Part shown: piece by piece, positions 16,413 through 25,720 of the stretch
How the letters are laid out: the number at the start of each line of letters is the position of its first letter
How positions within the stretch are numbered: position 1 is the stretch's first letter
Assembly: GCF_900176365.1 (NCBI RefSeq)
Contig: NZ_FWXY01000001.1
Coordinates: 1 to 64,000, forward strand
From: Desulfocicer vacuolatum DSM 3385
Lineage (GTDB): Bacteria; Desulfobacterota; Desulfobacteria; Desulfobacterales; Desulfobacteraceae
Direction of reading: 5' to 3'
DNA: 64,000 nt
The notes under the pieces: model-generated
What the model saw: only the letters and a program-made list of their open reading frames with translations
Databases searched by the model: none
Told to the model about the DNA's origin: nothing
Made by a program: the position numbers and the translations under genes

Positions 16413-17972
16413 GTGAGACTTTCTTATTTGACCAAAACCTGTACCCCCCTTTGGGAAAGAAGCCTTGAATCTGAACGGGAACCGGGCATTGACCCCGAGA
16501 TTCTCTCCATCCACTACCGGGCCCAGGACGTTACCCCCGGTGGACTTTTCATTGCTGTCAAAGGCCTTAAGGCCGACGGCCACGACTACATTGATCAAGC
16601 CGTTGGAAACGGAGCCGTGGCCGTTGTGGTGGACCGCCACATAAAAACCGCTGTGCGCACCATTGCCGTGAAAAATACCAGAAGAGCCATGTCCGCCATC
16701 AGTGCGCGTTTTTACGGTGATCCCTCAAAAAAACTGATTCTGGTGGGAATTTCCGGCACCAACGGCAAAACCACCACTGCCTGGCTTGTGGAGCACATCC
16801 TGAAAGCTGCACAATGTGAAACCGGCGTCATTGGTACCGTCAACTGGAGATACCGGGACAAGGTGGCAGATACACCGGTGACCACCCCGGAATCCATGGA
16901 TCTTCAGAGAATGCTTGCCACCATGCTCAAAGCCGGAGTCACCCATGTGGTCATGGAGGTCTCTTCCCATGGCCTGGACCTTCACCGGGTCCGGGACTGC
17001 TTTTTTGATGCAGCCGTTTTCACCAACCTCACCCAGGACCATCTTGATTATCATAAAACCATGTCTGCGTACTGGGCCTGCAAAAAAAAGCTTTACACCC
17101 GACAGCTGGCCCGGGGGAATAAAAACGGCAGGGCCGTGATCAACATGGATGATAAAAGAGGGGCCAACCTTGCTGGCAAACTGTCCGGTGCTCCGGTCAC
17201 CACCGGTATCCATGACGCCGCAGAAATTCGTGCCGTGGACGTGATTGAGGATATTTCCGGCATCAAGGGAAGCATTAACATTGGGGGCATTGAAACAGAA
17301 TTTGCATCCAGCCTCACCGGTGCATTTAATCTGGAAAACATTCTCTCCGCCGCAGGGGCAGCCCATGCCCTTGGCATTGCTCCTGATATTATCTGCCGGG
17401 GAATTGAAGCGTGTAAAGGGGTACCCGGCCGCCTGGAACGAATTCCCAACCACGGGAACCGATTTGTATTTGTGGATTATGCCCATACCCCGGATGCCCT
17501 GGAATCCATATTAAAGACCCTAAAGCTGCGGGCACCGGCCCGGGTGATCACCGTATTTGGATGCGGCGGAGACAGGGATCGTTCCAAACGCCCCCTAATG
17601 GGAGAAATTGCAGCCAGATATTCTGACATTGCCATGGTCACCTCGGATAATCCCCGCACAGAATCCCCTGAAGCCATTATCATGGATATTCTGGCAGGTA
17701 TGACACCTTCCCCGGAATCCAGCCAAAAAGCAACATGGGTCTCCCAGATAAGTGTAACCCAACCCCCTGAGTCCATTCTGGTGGAGCCGGACCGGAAAAA
17801 GGCACTTAATGCTGCCGTTGACCTTTCCTTTCCCGGGGACATCATCATTGCTGCGGGCAAAGGACATGAAACCTACCAGGTCACAGCCAGGGGCACCATT
17901 GATTTTGATGACCGCCAGGTGCTGAGAGAAGCCATGGAGCGTGCCAACTGGACTCAAGGAGGCAATCCATGA
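16413..17972 (+). CDS. murE: UDP-MurNAc-tripeptide synthetase MurE
   Basis: Adds the third residue of the peptidoglycan stem peptide. The ATP loop GISGTNGKTT lies at about residues 110-119, and the central motif and AGKGHETYQ are present. The substrate-specificity motif reads DNPR (TSDNPRTE), which in known enzymes indicates meso-diaminopimelate rather than lysine. The start is GTG with a GGAG site eight bases upstream. The stop codon overlaps the murF ATG. Confidence 0.95.
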   Translation: MRLSYLTKTCTPLWERSLESEREPGIDPEILSIHYRAQDVTPGGLFIAVKGLKADGHDYIDQAVGNGAVAVVVDRHIKTAVRTIAVKNTRRAMSAISARFYGDPSKKLILVGISGTNGKTTTAWLVEHILKAAQCETGVIGTVNWRYRDKVADTPVTTPESMDLQRMLATMLKAGVTHVVMEVSSHGLDLHRVRDCFFDAAVFTNLTQDHLDYHKTMSAYWACKKKLYTRQLARGNKNGRAVINMDDKRGANLAGKLSGAPVTTGIHDAAEIRAVDVIEDISGIKGSINIGGIETEFASSLTGAFNLENILSAAGAAHALGIAPDIICRGIEACKGVPGRLERIPNHGNRFVFVDYAHTPDALESILKTLKLRAPARVITVFGCGGDRDRSKRPLMGEIAARYSDIAMVTSDNPRTESPEAIIMDILAGMTPSPESSQKATWVSQISVTQPPESILVEPDRKKALNAAVDLSFPGDIIIAAGKGHETYQVTARGTIDFDDRQVLREAMERANWTQGGNP

Positions 17973-19420
17973 TCTCCTTTTCCCCCATCCCCTGGCACAC
18001 AGACCACATCATTGAAGCCCTTGAAACAGCCCAAACACCCCTTATTGCCCCCTGCACCTTTCCCAAGGTTGCCACGGACTCAAGGACCATGGCAACACAA
18101 GATCTCTTTGTGGCCATTAAGGGAGAGACCTTTGACGGACACCGTTTTGTCAAGCCGCTCATGGACAGGGGCGTCAGGGGATTTGTGGTGGAAAGCTCAT
18201 TTTTCCAGAAGCTTTCCCCGGCTGAAAAGAAAAAATTGATATCCAAAGGCATATCTTTTTTTTGTGTGGAAAACACATTGACGGCCCTGGGAAAACTTGC
18301 AGCCTTCCAGAGAAACCGGGCCAATGTAAAGGTGATCGGCATCACCGGTTCCTGTGGAAAAACCTCCACCCGGGAAATGATTACAACCATTTTCAAACAA
18401 AAATACAAAGTGCTCACCACCCAGGGAAATTTTAACAATGAAATAGGCCTGCCCCTGACCCTGCTCAACTTATCCCATGACCACCAGTGGGCCGTGGTGG
18501 AAATGGGTATGAACCATTCAGGAGAGCTCACCCGCCTGGGGAAAATAGCCCGGCCGGACATGGGTATTATCACCAACACTTTCCGGGCACACCTGGAGGG
18601 CCTGGGGTCTGTGGAGGCAGTGGCCCGGGCAAAATCAGAACTGCTGCCGTGCATCCGGGACAAGGGCCTTGCCATTCTCAACAGGGATGATAAACGGTTC
18701 CATATCATGGAAGAAATTGTGGAGCGGTTGAACATCCCCCATTGCGTGTTTGGCATTACAAAAGACGCCCGGATCAGGGCCCAGGAGATCTGCCAGAAAG
18801 AGGACAGTCTCAACTTTACCCTGCATTGCCCTGGGAAAAAAGGCAGTGACAGTGTGGAGATAACCCTTGCCACCCCGGCACCGGCCATGGTGGAAAATGC
18901 CCTGGCAGCGGCAACAGCGGCCCTCAAGGCCGGTTTCAGCCTGGCTGAAATTAAAAAAGGCCTGGCTGATTTCACACCGGTGAAGGGTCGTATGGAAATA
19001 CTGGAACCGGGGTGTGGCATAAAACTCATCAACGACACCTATAATGCCAACCCCGGTTCCATGGCAGCGGCCCTGGACATGATAAGTCACCACACCGGCC
19101 CCACCATTGCGGTGCTGGGGGATATGCTGGAACTGGGAGGAAAGGCCCCCATACTGCACAAAGAGGTGGGCCAAAGGGCCGCCATGTCCGGTATCTCCCA
19201 TCTGTTTATCCACGGAGATATGGCGCTCCATGTCATGGAAGGTGCCCTGGAAAAAGGATTTCCCAGGGAAAAAATCTTCATTGGAAGCCACCCGGAACTG
19301 ATCAAAAAAATCATACAAAAACTGACGCCCCAAATGAGAATCCTTGTGAAAGGGTCCCGGGGAATGCGCATGGAACATATTGTAACGGCATTGCACAACC
19401 ACCTTGGAGAAAAAAATTAA
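17969..19420 (+). CDS. murF: UDP-MurNAc-tripeptide:D-Ala-D-Ala ligase MurF
   Basis: Adds the D-Ala-D-Ala dipeptide to complete the stem peptide. It shows the Mur ligase order: N-terminal UDP-binding domain with DSRTM, ATP loop GITGSCGKTST (about residues 127-137), NNEIGLPLTLL, EMGMNHSGEL, and C-terminal NDTYNANPGSM. 483 residues. The ligase ddl that supplies the dipeptide is not in this cluster. It overlaps murE by four bases. Confidence 0.96.
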   Translation: MISFSPIPWHTDHIIEALETAQTPLIAPCTFPKVATDSRTMATQDLFVAIKGETFDGHRFVKPLMDRGVRGFVVESSFFQKLSPAEKKKLISKGISFFCVENTLTALGKLAAFQRNRANVKVIGITGSCGKTSTREMITTIFKQKYKVLTTQGNFNNEIGLPLTLLNLSHDHQWAVVEMGMNHSGELTRLGKIARPDMGIITNTFRAHLEGLGSVEAVARAKSELLPCIRDKGLAILNRDDKRFHIMEEIVERLNIPHCVFGITKDARIRAQEICQKEDSLNFTLHCPGKKGSDSVEITLATPAPAMVENALAAATAALKAGFSLAEIKKGLADFTPVKGRMEILEPGCGIKLINDTYNANPGSMAAALDMISHHTGPTIAVLGDMLELGGKAPILHKEVGQRAAMSGISHLFIHGDMALHVMEGALEKGFPREKIFIGSHPELIKKIIQKLTPQMRILVKGSRGMRMEHIVTALHNHLGEKN

Positions 19421-19422
19421 TC

Positions 19423-20502
19423 ATGCTTTATGATCTTTTATATCCACTCCATACGGATATTTCTTTTTTTAATATATTCAGATACATCACCTTCCGAACC
19501 ATCTATGGAGGACTCACCGCCTTTACCCTATGTTTTCTCTTGGGTCCCTGGGCCATTAAACGGCTCTCCCGGCTCCAGATCGGACAAATCATTCAAAAGG
19601 ACGGACCCCAGACCCACCTGGACAAGGAGGGCACCCCCACCATGGGAGGGTTGCTCATTCTCTTCTCCATTGGGGTATCCACCCTTTTCTGGGCCAGGCT
19701 GTCCAACCACTACATCTCCATCACCCTTTTAAGCCTTATGCTCTTTGGGTTCATCGGATTCATTGATGACTATCTCATGCAGGTGAAAAAACGAAACATG
19801 GGATTCACAGCCCGGGGGAAATTCATATTGCAAATCATTGCAGGCCTGGGGATTTCGTGGCTTATTTACCACTGCCCGGACTTTACAAGTGAACTGACCA
19901 TACCCTTTTTCAAATCCTTGTCTCCGGATCTTGGCATCTGGTATATTCCCTTTGCCACCCTGATCATTGTGGGCACCTCCAATGCAGTGAATCTCACCGA
20001 TGGACTGGATGGCCTGGCCATCGGCCCCATCATCATTGCCGCAGTGGCCTACATGCTCTTTGCCTATGTGGCAGGGCATGCCAAGATTGCCCAATACCTC
20101 CAGGTGCAGTCCATTGCCTCCTGTGGAGAGCTTTCCATTGTGTGCGGCATTCTTGCCGGGGCAGGCCTTGGTTTTTTGTGGTTCAACGCCCATCCTGCCC
20201 AGGTTTTCATGGGGGATTCCGGTTCCATTCCATTGGGAGCCGTTCTGGGAACCATTGCTGTGATGACCAAACAGGAAATTCTTCTTTTACTGGTGGGGGG
20301 ATTGTTTGTCATTGAGGCATTGTCTGTGATAATACAGGTGGGCTATTTCAAAATGAGCAACGGTAAACGGGTATTCCGCATGGCCCCCCTGCATCACCAT
20401 TTTGAACTCAAGGGATGGCCGGAATCCAAGGTTATTGTCCGATTCTGGATCATTTCCATCACCCTGGCCCTTGTCTCATTGAGCAGCCTTAAAATAAGAT
20501 AG
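19423..20502 (+). CDS. mraY: Phospho-MurNAc-pentapeptide translocase MraY
   Basis: Membrane enzyme that transfers phospho-MurNAc-pentapeptide to undecaprenyl phosphate, making lipid I. About ten hydrophobic segments in 359 residues. Signature motifs: DGPQTHLDKEGTPTMGG, the DDY acid pair in GFIDDYLM, NAVNLTDGLDGLA, and the histidine motif APLHHHFELKGWPE. It starts two bases after murF. Confidence 0.97.
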   Translation: MLYDLLYPLHTDISFFNIFRYITFRTIYGGLTAFTLCFLLGPWAIKRLSRLQIGQIIQKDGPQTHLDKEGTPTMGGLLILFSIGVSTLFWARLSNHYISITLLSLMLFGFIGFIDDYLMQVKKRNMGFTARGKFILQIIAGLGISWLIYHCPDFTSELTIPFFKSLSPDLGIWYIPFATLIIVGTSNAVNLTDGLDGLAIGPIIIAAVAYMLFAYVAGHAKIAQYLQVQSIASCGELSIVCGILAGAGLGFLWFNAHPAQVFMGDSGSIPLGAVLGTIAVMTKQEILLLLVGGLFVIEALSVIIQVGYFKMSNGKRVFRMAPLHHHFELKGWPESKVIVRFWIISITLALVSLSSLKIR

Positions 20503-20511
20503 GAACCATTA

Positions 20512-21870
20512 ATGACTCACATGTCTCATCCATATATCCTGGTGGTGGGCCTGGGAAAATCAGGCATTGCCATGGCCCGTTTTTTAAAAAAAAGGGGAAA
20601 CAGCGTGGTGATCACGGACAGTGATCCCAATATGAAAAAAAAGGCCAAAGCGCTTGAAAAAATGGGGATCACCACAGAAATCGGACCGCACAATGCCACC
20701 ACCTTTGACCGGGCCCGGATGATCATTGCAAGCCCGGGAATCCCCCTTGACATGCCCCATCTTAAAAGGGCCGCCCAAAGGAAAATCCCCATCAGGGGGG
20801 AACTGGATGTGGCCGCAGAACAGATCAAAGTTCCTGTGGTGGCTGTGACAGGCACCAATGGTAAAACCACGGTGACCACCTTGATTGATCTTTTACTTAA
20901 ATCTTCCCACACCGCTGTTTTCACCGGTGGTAACATCGGTGTGCCCCTTACCCGGTATTTTGATGAAGACGTCCCGGCAACGGTGGTGGTGGCAGAGGTG
21001 AGCAGCTTCCAGCTGGATACCGCCATGGCATTTAAGCCCCATGTGGCCGTTCTTTTAAACATCACACCGGATCACATGGATCGCTACAGCAGTTTTGCAG
21101 CCTATGCCGGGTCCAAATGGAGTATTTTTGCCCACCAGGACAAAAATGATGTGGCCATCCTGGGAAGCAGCCTGTCCACGTATAAAAAAGAGATTCAAGC
21201 ACTCAAGGCAACACCTTTTTTCATTCGCCCGGCCCATGAAACACCCCCCGAAAACGGGGCGCACATCCAGGAAAAGAGCATCCGTTTTTACACCCGGGGC
21301 AAGCAAATGGCCGGGAAGCTGCTCATTTCAAAAATACGCATCAAGGGCAAACACAACCTGGAAAATATTGCGGCATCTGCCCTGGCAGCCCTGTGCATGG
21401 GAACCCCCATGGCCGACATTGAACAAATTGTGTATCACTTTCCAGGGCTGGAGCACCGCATGGAATTTTCAGGATATGTGAACGGCATTCCCTATTACAA
21501 CGACTCCAAAGCCACCAATCCCGATGCCGTGATAAAGGCGGTTTCCTGCTTCAAAAACCTCATTCTCATCATGGGGGGGAAAGAAAAGAACACAGATTTT
21601 TCTTCCTTAAAGTCCAGTGTCACATCCCGGGTAAAGCATCTGATTCTCATGGGAGAAGCAGCAAACAACATTCAAAAAGCGCTTAGGGGCTCATGTGACA
21701 TCACCCAGGTGGGCACCATGGCATCTGCCGTGGCCCTGGCCCGTACCCTGGCCCGAAAAAACGATACAGTCATGCTTTCCCCGGCCTGTGCAAGTTTTGA
21801 CATGTATTCAAGCTATGGACACCGGGGGGATGATTTTAAACATCAAATCAAACAATTGACAATGCCATGA
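20512..21870 (+). CDS. murD: UDP-MurNAc-L-alanine:D-glutamate ligase MurD
   Basis: Adds D-glutamate to UDP-MurNAc-L-Ala. N-terminal nucleotide fold with GLGKSGIAMARFL, ATP loop VTGTNGKTTVTTL (about residues 115-127), VAEVSSFQLDT, NITPDHMDRY and C-terminal NDSKATNPDAV and LSPACASFDMYSSYGHRG. 452 residues. Two ATGs occur at the start (20512 and 20521); the first is kept. Its stop overlaps the ftsW ATG. Confidence 0.97.
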   Translation: MTHMSHPYILVVGLGKSGIAMARFLKKRGNSVVITDSDPNMKKKAKALEKMGITTEIGPHNATTFDRARMIIASPGIPLDMPHLKRAAQRKIPIRGELDVAAEQIKVPVVAVTGTNGKTTVTTLIDLLLKSSHTAVFTGGNIGVPLTRYFDEDVPATVVVAEVSSFQLDTAMAFKPHVAVLLNITPDHMDRYSSFAAYAGSKWSIFAHQDKNDVAILGSSLSTYKKEIQALKATPFFIRPAHETPPENGAHIQEKSIRFYTRGKQMAGKLLISKIRIKGKHNLENIAASALAALCMGTPMADIEQIVYHFPGLEHRMEFSGYVNGIPYYNDSKATNPDAVIKAVSCFKNLILIMGGKEKNTDFSSLKSSVTSRVKHLILMGEAANNIQKALRGSCDITQVGTMASAVALARTLARKNDTVMLSPACASFDMYSSYGHRGDDFKHQIKQLTMP

Positions 21871-23153
21871 TAACAAAAAACAACATCACAGCTCCGTTTT
21901 CCCGTGAACCTGCCATATTGATACCTGTTTTGATCATCACAGGCCTTGGCATTGCCATGGTTTACAGTGCCAGTGCTGACATCAGTGTGGCAAAACACAA
22001 CACCTCGATGTACTATGCCGGACGTCAGGCCATCTTTCTTCTTCTGGGACTTGTGGTGATGTATGTCGGGGCCTTGTTTCCCCATGAACATTTTAAAAAA
22101 CTGGTTTATCCCATCCTGGGGACTGCCCTGATTCTCATGGTGGGGGTGTTGACGCCCCTGGGAGCCGGGGCCGGTGGGGCCTGTCGCTGGATCACCGTCA
22201 AGGGGCTCACCTTTCAACCCTCGGAACTGCTTAAACTGGGCCTGGTGCTCTATCTTGCCTACTCCCTTTCCACCAAACAGGAAAATATCCGCTCATTTTG
22301 TATCGGTTTTTTACCCCACTTGCTACTTCTCACCGTGTTAACGGCCCTTCTGGTATTTCAAAGGGATCTTGGATCCATTGTCATCATTGGCTTTATTACA
22401 TGGACCATGATGTTCATTGCCGGTGTACCCATGCTGCAACTTTCCACTGTTATTCCCCTTGGGGCAGCGGTTTTTTATTTTTTTGTGTACAATGAGCCCT
22501 ATCGATGGGAACGGGTGCGATTCTTCATGGACCCATGGCAGGATCCCCTGAACGCAGGATACCAACTGACCCATTCCCTTAAAGCCTTTGGAGCCGGAGG
22601 GGTTCTGGGAAAGGGCCTGGGCCTGGGCTTCCAGACGGTCCATTACCTTCCCAAACCCCACACAGACTTTATCTTTTCCGTCATCGGAGAGGAATTGGGA
22701 CTTGTGGGGGTTTTAGCCACCCTTGTGCTTTATATCCTTATTTTAAAACGGGGCGCTGTCATTGCCCGAACAGCCCACACCGTTTTCGGAAGCTTTCTGG
22801 CTGCGGGCATTACCATTCATCTGGGGCTCCAGGTGGTTATCAACACCGGTGTCACCCTGGGGGTGCTCCCCACCAAGGGACTTCCCCTGCCCTTTATCAG
22901 CTATGGCGGCACCTCCCTTGTGGTGAGCATGGCAGCCATGGGTGTTCTGATGAACATCGGCAGGACCGGCACCGAAATCCCCCGGGAAAAACACGCCACC
23001 CCACAAGATCAATCCACAATACCACCTGTTTCAATAACTGCCACGGACAGACCATATTCTGATCCGGTTCTGCCCACAACAAAACATGAAAACCCGTCAA
23101 ATTTGGCGAAAATTTCTTATAAAAAAGGGAAAGCCATTGTCCAAACCTATTAA
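21867..23153 (+). CDS. ftsW: Septal peptidoglycan polymerase FtsW, with a repeat-derived C-terminal tail
   Basis: SEDS-family glycosyltransferase that builds septal glycan with FtsI. About ten membrane segments; motifs include the PSELLKLGLVLYLAYSLS loop, QRDLGS, the DFIFSVIGEELGLVG loop and the final LPFISYGGTSLVV. The core ends around residue 370. Residues 393-428 are encoded by an R1 repeat (23,041-23,125) that also occurs outside genes, so this tail is probably acquired and dispensable. The gene runs 17 bases past the likely murG start. Confidence 0.95.
   Translation: MITKNNITAPFSREPAILIPVLIITGLGIAMVYSASADISVAKHNTSMYYAGRQAIFLLLGLVVMYVGALFPHEHFKKLVYPILGTALILMVGVLTPLGAGAGGACRWITVKGLTFQPSELLKLGLVLYLAYSLSTKQENIRSFCIGFLPHLLLLTVLTALLVFQRDLGSIVIIGFITWTMMFIAGVPMLQLSTVIPLGAAVFYFFVYNEPYRWERVRFFMDPWQDPLNAGYQLTHSLKAFGAGGVLGKGLGLGFQTVHYLPKPHTDFIFSVIGEELGLVGVLATLVLYILILKRGAVIARTAHTVFGSFLAAGITIHLGLQVVINTGVTLGVLPTKGLPLPFISYGGTSLVVSMAAMGVLMNIGRTGTEIPREKHATPQDQSTIPPVSITATDRPYSDPVLPTTKHENPSNLAKISYKKGKAIVQTY
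23041..23125 (+). repeat. R1 repeat inside the ftsW-murG junction
   Basis: Aligns along its length with 37,101-37,184: both share CAGACC-TATTCTGA-CCGGTTCTGCCCACAA, then AACCCGTCA and a TTATAAA end. Relatives are at 3,980 and 61,185-61,352. Here it is read as the end of ftsW and contains the ATG (23,086) that would give murG its longer form. Confidence 0.85.
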
Positions 23154-24252
23154 AATCATTATTGCCGGCGGTAAAACAGGGGGACATCTTTTTCCGGGAA
23201 TTGCCACGGCCCAGGCACTTAAAGAGCAGTCAAACTCCGTTGAAATTCTCTTTGTGGGCACCAATACCCCCTTTGAGAAAAAGACCCTTTTAAGGTACGG
23301 CTTTACCCATGTTGCCATCTCCTCCAGTGGGATTAAAGGAAAAGGCATCCGGGAAAAACTGTCTGCCATGGCCACGATTCCCTTTTCCGTTTTCCAGGCT
23401 GCCTGGATCATTGTTTCCTTTAAGCCGGATCTGGTACTGGGGGTGGGCGGATATTCATCCGGCCCGGTGCTCATGGCGGCCAGGATTCTTGGAAAAAGAA
23501 CGGCCATCCAGGAACAAAATGCCATCCCCGGCATCACCAACCGTATATTGTCACGCATTGTGCATAAAATATTTATTTCCTTTAAAAACACAAAGGGGTT
23601 TCCCGCCGGGGCAAATATCATCCTCACCGGAAATCCCATCCGAAGGGCAACCCCTTCCCCGGAAGCAGACCTTTCCCATGAGATGCCGTTGCCATCCTTT
23701 CCTGGCAACGGATTCAACCTTCTTATCACCGGGGGAAGCCAGGGGGCAGCCAGTATTAATAAAGCTGTTGTGGAGGCCATGCAACGCCTGAGTGATACAT
23801 CTTCATACACAGTGATCCACCAGACTGGCAAAAATGACCAGAAACAGGTGGTAAACGCCTACAAAGAAATGGACATAAACGCAACGGCCCGGGCATTTTT
23901 CCATGACATGCCCCAACGCCAGAAACAAGCCGATCTCATCATCTGCAGGGCCGGAGCCGGTACTTTATCGGAAATCACCTCCCTTGGTAAACCGGCCATT
24001 CTGGTGCCCTATCCCCATGCTGCAGATGATCACCAGCGCCACAATGCCATGGCCCTGGTGCAACAGGGGGCGGCCATGATGATCCTGGACCATGAACTCA
24101 ATGGAAACCGTCTTGGAAAACGCATTGAACAGCTGAGAAAAAATCCGGAAAAACTAAAAAGAATGGCCCAACAAGCAAAAAAAATTGGCATGCCCCATGC
24201 CCGGAACACCGTGGCCCGGGAAATTATCCACCTCATTACAAAGAACAGGTAA
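23137..24252 (+). CDS. murG: Lipid II-forming GlcNAc transferase MurG
   Basis: Adds GlcNAc to lipid I at the inner face of the membrane. GT-B glycosyltransferase with GGKTGGHLFPG near the start, QEQNAIPGITNR, the GGSQGA loop, and CRAGAGTLSEI with the H-D-x-x-Q-x-x-N-A region. The conserved protein starts right after TTG 23137 (LSKPIKII), giving 371 residues. An ATG at 23086 would add 17 basic residues coded by an R1 repeat; that start has no clear ribosome binding site. I prefer TTG, with moderate confidence. It overlaps the end of ftsW. Confidence 0.93.
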   Translation: MSKPIKIIIAGGKTGGHLFPGIATAQALKEQSNSVEILFVGTNTPFEKKTLLRYGFTHVAISSSGIKGKGIREKLSAMATIPFSVFQAAWIIVSFKPDLVLGVGGYSSGPVLMAARILGKRTAIQEQNAIPGITNRILSRIVHKIFISFKNTKGFPAGANIILTGNPIRRATPSPEADLSHEMPLPSFPGNGFNLLITGGSQGAASINKAVVEAMQRLSDTSSYTVIHQTGKNDQKQVVNAYKEMDINATARAFFHDMPQRQKQADLIICRAGAGTLSEITSLGKPAILVPYPHAADDHQRHNAMALVQQGAAMMILDHELNGNRLGKRIEQLRKNPEKLKRMAQQAKKIGMPHARNTVAREIIHLITKNR

Positions 24253-24257
24253 GATTC

Positions 24258-25634
24258 ATGTACCAGAAAAACTATCATATTCATTTTGTGGGCATTGGCG
24301 GCATCGGCATGAGCGGCATTGCAGAGCTTCTTCTGGGGCTGGGGTACCGGGTGTCCGGATCCGATGTCAATGCGTCTGACATCACCCGCCGCCTACAGGA
24401 ACTGGGGGCCACGGTTCACACCGGCCACCACCGGGATCAAATCAAGGGTGCCAGTGTCATTGTCACCTCCACGGCCATCTCACCGGATAACCCCGAAGTA
24501 ACGGCGGCCCGGGAACAATCTGTTCCCATCATTCCCCGGGCCGAAATGCTGGCAGAACTCATGCGCATTAAATATGCCATTGCCATATCCGGGGCCCATG
24601 GGAAAACCTCCACAACTTCCATGGTGGCCCACATTCTGGACCGGGCAGGTCTTGACCCCACCGTGGTCATCGGCGGCCTTTTAAAACATCTTAACACCAA
24701 TGCCCTGCAGGGCAAAGGGGCGTACATTGTTGCCGAGGCAGATGAGAGTGACGGGTCCTTTCTCAAATATAGCCCGGCCATTGCTGCGGTGACCAACATT
24801 GACCTTGAACATCTGGACTATTACACCGGCATTGAAGATATCAAATCAAAATTTAAGCAGTTCATCAACTCTGTCCCCTTTTACGGGCTGGCCGTTGTCT
24901 GTCTGGACAACGAGCATATCCAAGATATCCTTCCAGATATCCGGGTGAGATATACCACCTTCGGACTGACGGCCCAGGCAGATCTCAGGGCCCGGGACAT
25001 TGAATTTGACGGCATAAAATCCTCATTTACGGTGGTTCACAAGGGAAACAGCCTTGGTAGCATCGCCCTGAATCTTTCCGGCAGACACAATATTTCCAAT
25101 GCCCTTGCCGCCATTGCCGTTGCCCTGGAACTGAACATTCAATTTCCCACCATCAAAGGGGCATTGGAAGACATTGACGGCGTTAAACGACGCCTGGAAA
25201 TAAAAGGAGAGGCAAAAGGCATTCTGGTCATGGACGATTATGGCCACCATCCCACGGAGATTAAAGCCACACTTAAAGCCATCCGGGAAAGCCGGCCGGA
25301 CAGACGGGTGGTGGTGATTTTTCAGCCCCACAGATATTCCAGAACCCAGGCACTGTTTGATGCCTTTACCCGGGCCTTTTACCAATCTGATATTTTAATG
25401 GTTTTACCCATATATGCGGCCAGTGAAACCCCAATAAAGGGGGTGACCTCCCAGACCCTGTGCCGGGGCATCACAGCCCACGGCCATAAAGAGGTTTTTC
25501 ATGTGAAAAGCGTTGAGCAGTGCCTCACCGTGCTCATGGAAACTGTAAAGCCCAATGACCTGGTCCTCACCCTGGGGGCAGGAGATGTCTATCGCCTGGG
25601 GGAAACCTTTGTAAAAAAACTTGGGGAAAATTAA
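24258..25634 (+). CDS. murC: UDP-MurNAc:L-alanine ligase MurC
   Basis: Starts stem peptide synthesis by adding L-alanine to UDP-MurNAc. N-terminal HFVGIGGIGMSGIAE, ATP loop ISGAHGKTSTT (about residues 110-120), EADESDGSFL, and the C-terminal FQPHRYSRT and LTLGAGD motifs are all present. 458 residues. Five bases after murG. Confidence 0.97.
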   Translation: MYQKNYHIHFVGIGGIGMSGIAELLLGLGYRVSGSDVNASDITRRLQELGATVHTGHHRDQIKGASVIVTSTAISPDNPEVTAAREQSVPIIPRAEMLAELMRIKYAIAISGAHGKTSTTSMVAHILDRAGLDPTVVIGGLLKHLNTNALQGKGAYIVAEADESDGSFLKYSPAIAAVTNIDLEHLDYYTGIEDIKSKFKQFINSVPFYGLAVVCLDNEHIQDILPDIRVRYTTFGLTAQADLRARDIEFDGIKSSFTVVHKGNSLGSIALNLSGRHNISNALAAIAVALELNIQFPTIKGALEDIDGVKRRLEIKGEAKGILVMDDYGHHPTEIKATLKAIRESRPDRRVVVIFQPHRYSRTQALFDAFTRAFYQSDILMVLPIYAASETPIKGVTSQTLCRGITAHGHKEVFHVKSVEQCLTVLMETVKPNDLVLTLGAGDVYRLGETFVKKLGEN

Positions 25635-25720
25635 AAATGGTTCTTTCTCGGTTAGCCAAAGACACCCGCCACTGCCCCCCGTGGCATCATAAAATAAGCC
25701 CCACCCCGGAGGAATGGGCC

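Noticed and set aside
17881-19038. 385-codon open frame opposite murE and murF
   Set aside because: Antisense to two certain Mur ligase genes; composition is the mirror of their codons.
23086-23136. Seventeen extra residues at the MurG N-terminus
   Set aside because: They are coded by the R1 repeat and lie before the conserved start; TTG 23,137 is the more likely start, although the ATG cannot be excluded.
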